Positions 61,319 through 64,000 of a DNA stretch of 64,000 nt are shown piece by piece. Made by a program: the position numbers and the translations under genes. Each line of letters opens with the position of its first letter. Position 1 is the stretch's first letter. Below the pieces are notes generated by a model. It searched no databases and was not told where the DNA came from. It worked only from the letters and a program-made list of their open reading frames with translations. The stretch is taken from assembly GCA_018333605.1 (NCBI GenBank), contig JAGXSV010000050.1, forward strand, positions 61,739 through 125,738. The letters are read 5' to 3'. The stretch comes from Hydrogenophaga sp. Lineage in GTDB: Bacteria > Pseudomonadota > Gammaproteobacteria > Burkholderiales > Burkholderiaceae_C.

Positions 61319-62347
61319 TCAGCGCCCCAGCGCCAGTGCATCCAGCGGGCTCGCCGTGCCCCCGGCCGCCACCTTCAGCACATGGGTGTAGATCATGGTG
61401 GTGGACACATCCGAATGCCCCAGCAGTTCTTGCACCGTGCGAATGTCGCTGCCCGCCTGCAACAGGTGCGTGGCAAACGAATGGCGCAGCGTGTGGACCG
61501 AAACGGGCTTGGCAATACCCGCCAACGGTACCGCCTTCCTCAGCGCCCGCTGCACCCGGTCTTCGTACAAATGGTGGCGCCGTTCCACGCCGCTTCTCGG
61601 ATCGATTGACAAAGTGGGCGACGGAAACATCCAGAACCAAGCCCACGAACAGCCCACCTTGGGATACTTCGTCTCCAGTGCATGCGGCGTTTCCACGCCA
61701 CCGCGCTGCGCCACCCGATCAGCCTCCCACCGGGCGCGAGCGGCCAACAACTGCATACGCAAGGCCGCCACCAGCGAACGCGGCAGCATCACCACCCGAT
61801 CTTTGCCGCCTTTGGCATCTCGCACGATGATCACCTGGCGGTCAAAGTCCACATCTTTGATGCGCAGGCGCATACCCTCCATCAAACGCATGCCAGTGCC
61901 GTAAAGCAATCGGGCCATCAGCGCGGTTTCACCCTCCATCTGCGCCAGCAACCCCGCCACCTCGTCTTTGGTCAATACGCTGGGAATGCGCCGCTTCTGC
62001 GCCGGGCGGTTGATGCCGTTCAGCCAGGGCAATTCAATAGCGAGAACTTCCCGGTAAAGAAACACAATCGCGCTCAACGCCTGGTTGTGCGTCGATGCAG
62101 ACACCTTGCGGTCGGTGGCGAGATGCGTCAAAAACGCTTCAACTTCGCTTGCGCCCATGTCGCGCGGATGCCGCATGGCCCCGCCGTGGCCCGACCAGCG
62201 AATGAAGAAGCGAACCCAGTAGACGTACACCTGCTCGGTGCTAAGGCCATAGTGCATGTACCGAATGCGCTCGCGCACCTGGTCCAGAATCCGGGTGGAC
62301 TGCAGGGCTGGGGTGCTGGGTTTCACAGGGCTTTTATGGCTGTACAT
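61319..62347 (-). CDS. intI: Integron integrase (IntI tyrosine recombinase)
   Basis: 342 residues, full length. Tyrosine-recombinase residues Arg154 (TGMR), His285-x2-Arg288 (HTLRHS), His311 (GHSD) and Tyr320 (MIYTHV) are all present. The integrase-specific extra helix lies at about 221-260 ([20 protein letters not shown], then [15 protein letters not shown]), which separates IntI from XerC/D. It recombines attC cassettes at attI. It is clearly not IntI1 but a divergent chromosomal type. The ATG at 62347 lies within the 8-bp target duplication of an IS (62344-62351), so the element has cut the gene off from its own promoter and attI. Confidence 0.95.
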   Translation of the reverse strand: MYSHKSPVKPSTPALQSTRILDQVRERIRYMHYGLSTEQVYVYWVRFFIRWSGHGGAMRHPRDMGASEVEAFLTHLATDRKVSASTHNQALSAIVFLYREVLAIELPWLNGINRPAQKRRIPSVLTKDEVAGLLAQMEGETALMARLLYGTGMRLMEGMRLRIKDVDFDRQVIIVRDAKGGKDRVVMLPRSLVAALRMQLLAARARWEADRVAQRGGVETPHALETKYPKVGCSWAWFWMFPSPTLSIDPRSGVERRHHLYEDRVQRALRKAVPLAGIAKPVSVHTLRHSFATHLLQAGSDIRTVQELLGHSDVSTTMIYTHVLKVAAGGTASPLDALALGR

Positions 62348-62351
62348 GCAT
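62344..62351. repeat. Target-site duplication (left copy)
   Basis: ACATGCAT here and at 63443-63450 flank the insertion sequence directly. Eight bp is the length made by IS1595-family elements. This copy contains the intI start codon on the minus strand. Confidence 0.9.
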
Positions 62352-62392
62352 ACGGACTGTCCATTTAGCTCCACAGGATGGACAATGGCTGA

Positions 62393-63437
62393 ATGATTGA
62401 TGCCGATCCCGTAGCAGGTCGCAATTACCCGAAAACGTGGGTTCAATTTCAAGACTGGTTCGCCAGCGAAGATGCGTGTGCCAGCTACCTAGAGAAGCTG
62501 AGATGGCCGGGCGGCTTTTGCTGTCCTGCGTGTGGCGTGAGGGACGCGCCGGTACGCGCCAGCCGGCGCAGACTGGTCTGTAGATCCTGTACACACCAGT
62601 GCAGTGTCACGGCGGGCACCATATTCGACAAGACCCGGACGCCCTTGAGAGTTTGGTTTGCCGCAGCTTGGCAGATCACGAGTCAGAAGCACGGCGTGAG
62701 CGCTCTTGGACTGCAGCGGGTGCTGGGCTTGAGCAGCTACCAGACCGCTTGGGCGATGTTGCACCGATTCCGGCGCGCGATGGTTCGCCTGCAACGTGAG
62801 AAGCTGGCCGGAACGGTAGAAGTTGACGAGGCCTATCTGCCGCTCAGCCGAGGCCCCGGGGTGAAGGTTAAAAGGGTGAGTTCCAAGGCACACAACAACT
62901 CCCATCTGGTAGTCATTGCGGTGGCCGTAGAGGTGCACGATCCAAAGGGCTTCGGACGCATCCGAATCCACCGCGTCCAGGGTCCGACCATCGACGCTTT
63001 AATCCCATTCGTACGCGAAAACGTCATGCCTGGAGCAACGATCCGTACCGACGGATCTGCGATCTACGGTCCATTGAAGCACGACGGTTTCGGCCATGAA
63101 CCTTTCGTCCAGCTAGGCACAGACATACCTGCGCATGTGTCATTGCCGGGAGTCCATCGCGTCATTGCCGGGAGTCCATCGCGTCATTTCATTGCTCAAA
63201 CGGTGGTTGCTTGGCACCCATCAAGGAGCTGTCGATCCGAAGCACGTGGATTATTACCTCGACGAATTTGCGTTCCGCTTCAACCGTCGCTCGTCACGAT
63301 CAAGAGGAATGCTGTTCTACCGGTTGTTGCAGCAATCGGCCGCAACAACTCCAGCGACCTACGCCAACATACGGGACAACGATCATCCGTCACGGGCAGA
63401 ACCCCGGATTACCCATCTTGTGGAGCTAAATGGATAG
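62393..63437 (+). pseudogene. IS1595-family transposase, broken by a 22-bp duplication
   Basis: A zinc-ribbon (CCPACGVRDA, then CRSCTHQC) is followed by the ISXO2-like domain. The first catalytic Asp is in VEVDEAYLP, the second in RTDGSAIYG and the last acidic residue in the YYLDEFAFRFNRR block. At 63141-63184 a 22-bp tandem duplication shifts the frame: before it reads LPGVHRV, and the original continuation ISLLKRWLLGTHQGAVDP is found in the next frame up to a TAG at 63435. Removing one 22-bp copy restores one continuous frame of about 340 codons. Confidence 0.92.
63141..63184 (+). repeat. 22-bp tandem duplication in the transposase gene
   Basis: The units 63141-63162 and 63163-63184 are identical and start CATTGCCGGGAGTCCATCGC. 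As 22 is not a multiple of 3, the reading frame is lost. Confidence 0.95.
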
Positions 63438-63442
63438 CCCGC

Positions 63443-63450
63443 ACATGCAT
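63443..63450. repeat. Target-site duplication (right copy)
   Basis: ACATGCAT, matching 62344-62351. Confidence 0.9.
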
Positions 63451-63505
63451 CCAGTGTGTTGGGCGGCCAGCCAGCCTGCAAGCCCCCTTTGGGGAATACA
63501 CATGA

Positions 63506-63565
63506 CCAACTTATGGAGCAGCGCCCAACTTATAGAGCAGGTTTTGCTCTGGACATTGGTTAGGC
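63506..63565 (+). other. attI recombination site of the integron
   Basis: Two direct repeats, CCAACTTATGGAGCAG (63506-63521) and CCAACTTATAGAGCAG (63525-63540), start 19 bp apart and resemble the strong and weak integrase-binding repeats of attI1 (TTATGGAGCAGC and TTACGCAGCAGG). The core GTTAGGC (63559-63565) fits GTTRRRY, with the crossover after its G. A GCCCAAC at 63523-63529 completes the simple site. Cassettes would enter between G63559 and T63560. Confidence 0.8.
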
Positions 63566-63593
63566 ATCACAAACACCCTCCACGGAGCACGCC

Positions 63594-63762
63594 GTGAACA
63601 CTTCCTCCACGTTTGTCGCGGCAGATGGCGATGGCTACGAACTCAACATGGGCCGGTGGAGTCGCCGCTTGGCCCGCCCATTCCTTGACTTCGTTGGAAC
63701 AGCCGACGCTGAGCGCGTCCTGGACGTAGGCTGCGGAACGGGCCATCTAGCGGTTGCGGTCC
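63594..63762 (+). pseudogene. First cassette gene: class I SAM methyltransferase, cut off by an IS
   Basis: A GTG start at 63594 has GGAG seven bases upstream and lies 28 bp after the attI core, as in integron cassettes. The 56 residues present read MNTSSTFVAADGDGYELNMG, then a Rossmann motif VLDVGCGTGHLAVAVL, which binds S-adenosylmethionine. An IS630-like element enters at the TA of 63763-63764, so the rest of the gene is separated or missing from this window. The substrate is unknown. Confidence 0.82.
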
Positions 63763-64000
63763 TAGTGCAGTGTTCCATTCTGTTTGGAACTTAAGTGACG
63801 ATTGGCGCGAATGACCTTCTGCAGGATATCGCGAGCGCTCTTGGTCCAGATGAACGGCTTGGGGTTGGTGTTGTGATGAGCAACGTACTCATCGATGGCA
63901 GCGACGAGTTCGGGTACGCTGGTGAACACACCGCGGCGCAGACGGTTTTCGGAGATGTCGCGGAAGAAGCGCTCGACCATGTTCAGCCACGATGCCGAGG
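63762..64000 (-). CDS. IS630-family transposase, C-terminal part; runs off the right edge
   Basis: The visible 79 or so residues include SWLNMVERFFRDISENRLRR with the last catalytic Glu (NMVERFF) and FTSVPELVAAIDEYVAHHN, typical of IS630/Tc1-type DDE transposases. Its stop codon TAG uses the TA at the element boundary. The 5' part is beyond 64000. Confidence 0.88.
   Translation of the reverse strand, partial: SASWLNMVERFFRDISENRLRRGVFTSVPELVAAIDEYVAHHNTNPKPFIWTKSARDILQKVIRANRHLSSKQNGTLH
63763..64000 (-). mobile_element. IS630-family element, right-hand part outside the window
   Basis: The border is placed at TA 63763-63764, the target dinucleotide of IS630 elements, followed by GTGCAGTGTTCCATT as the end sequence. 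The second end cannot be seen, so the border is tentative. Confidence 0.7.

Larger units (their letters stand above)
62352..63442 (+). mobile_element. IS1595-family insertion sequence (1,091 bp)
   Basis: Terminal inverted repeats of about 25-30 bp: CTGTCCATTTAGCTCCACAG at 62357 onward matches the complement of the right end (63413-63437) with two mismatches. ACATGCAT is duplicated on both sides. It carries one transposase gene with an ISXO2-like DDE domain, here frameshifted. The base composition is lower in GC than the chromosome to the left. Confidence 0.93.

Noticed and set aside
63523..63565. Reading GCCCAAC...GTTAGGC as an attC site
   Set aside because: At 43 bp it is shorter than known attC sites, and the TTATGGAGCAG direct repeats beside it, next to intI, are features of attI.

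Overview
The window is high-GC, densely coded DNA from a betaproteobacterium, most likely a member of the Comamonadaceae (Burkholderiales). The grounds are the gene families and their order (acetylglutamate kinase next to a SlmA-like regulator, a PHA_gran_rgn protein, several acyl-CoA gene sets) and C-rich intergenic repeats of a kind I associate with that family. I saw no rRNA, tRNA or CRISPR array.

Layout. 1-1556 (minus): the start of a fused acyl-CoA mutase (IcmF-like) behind a PPK2 polyphosphate kinase. 1788-3257: a CsoR-family regulator and a persulfide dioxygenase-rhodanese fusion. 3339-7733: a complete alpha-hydroxyketone quorum-sensing locus (CqsA/LqsA/JqsA-like synthase, response regulator, membrane histidine kinase) next to a LuxR-type solo regulator. 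Two matching lux-box palindromes lie before the synthase and in the kinase/LuxR divergent region. 7811-25623: CoaX, a wax-ester synthase/DGAT, an acyl-CoA-binding protein, PHA-granule proteins, a molybdopterin oxidoreductase over an aminopeptidase, a peptidase pair, a patatin/TetR/TPR operon, a phasin, a two-domain fatty acyl-CoA reductase, ArgB and SlmA. 25863-37405: a TetR regulator with beta-oxidation genes, a REP-flanked DUF559 nuclease gene inside that operon, a thioesterase, a type Vd patatin autotransporter and an enoyl-CoA hydratase. 37449-43030: a lipoprotein, a subtilase with a C-terminal sorting tail, a cupin, a small Cys-rich protein, a GST and a Tim44-like protein. 43251-50790 (minus): Na/Pi symporter, SLC13 carrier, tandem universal stress protein, CPA2 antiporter and a CvrA/NhaP2-type antiporter. 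51148-60820: a TetR-led acyl-CoA carboxylase operon (atu/liu-like). 61319-64000: an integron end, with integrase gene, an IS1595-type element inserted at its start codon, attI, a first cassette and a second (IS630-type) element that cuts the cassette.

How the genes work together. Fatty acids could be oxidised (ACAD, HAD/ECH and thiolase at 26616-33115) or reduced to fatty alcohol (FAR) and esterified into wax ester or triacylglycerol (WS/DGAT). ACBP, phasin and PHA-granule proteins would handle acyl-CoA and storage granules, and patatins would release lipid. The carboxylase operon has every activity needed for an atu- or liu-like branched acyl-CoA route.

The most notable points are: (1) shared lux boxes that may place an alpha-hydroxyketone system under a LuxR solo, with an RNA hairpin over the synthase start; (2) palindromic repeats inserted in frame into both subunit genes of one acyl-CoA carboxylase, one of them an exact 138-bp REP doublet and the other about four copies of an 81-bp unit; (3) an insertion sequence whose 8-bp target is the centre of a candidate LexA box at the integrase start codon. 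All functions are read from sequence patterns and memory of families; no database search was possible.
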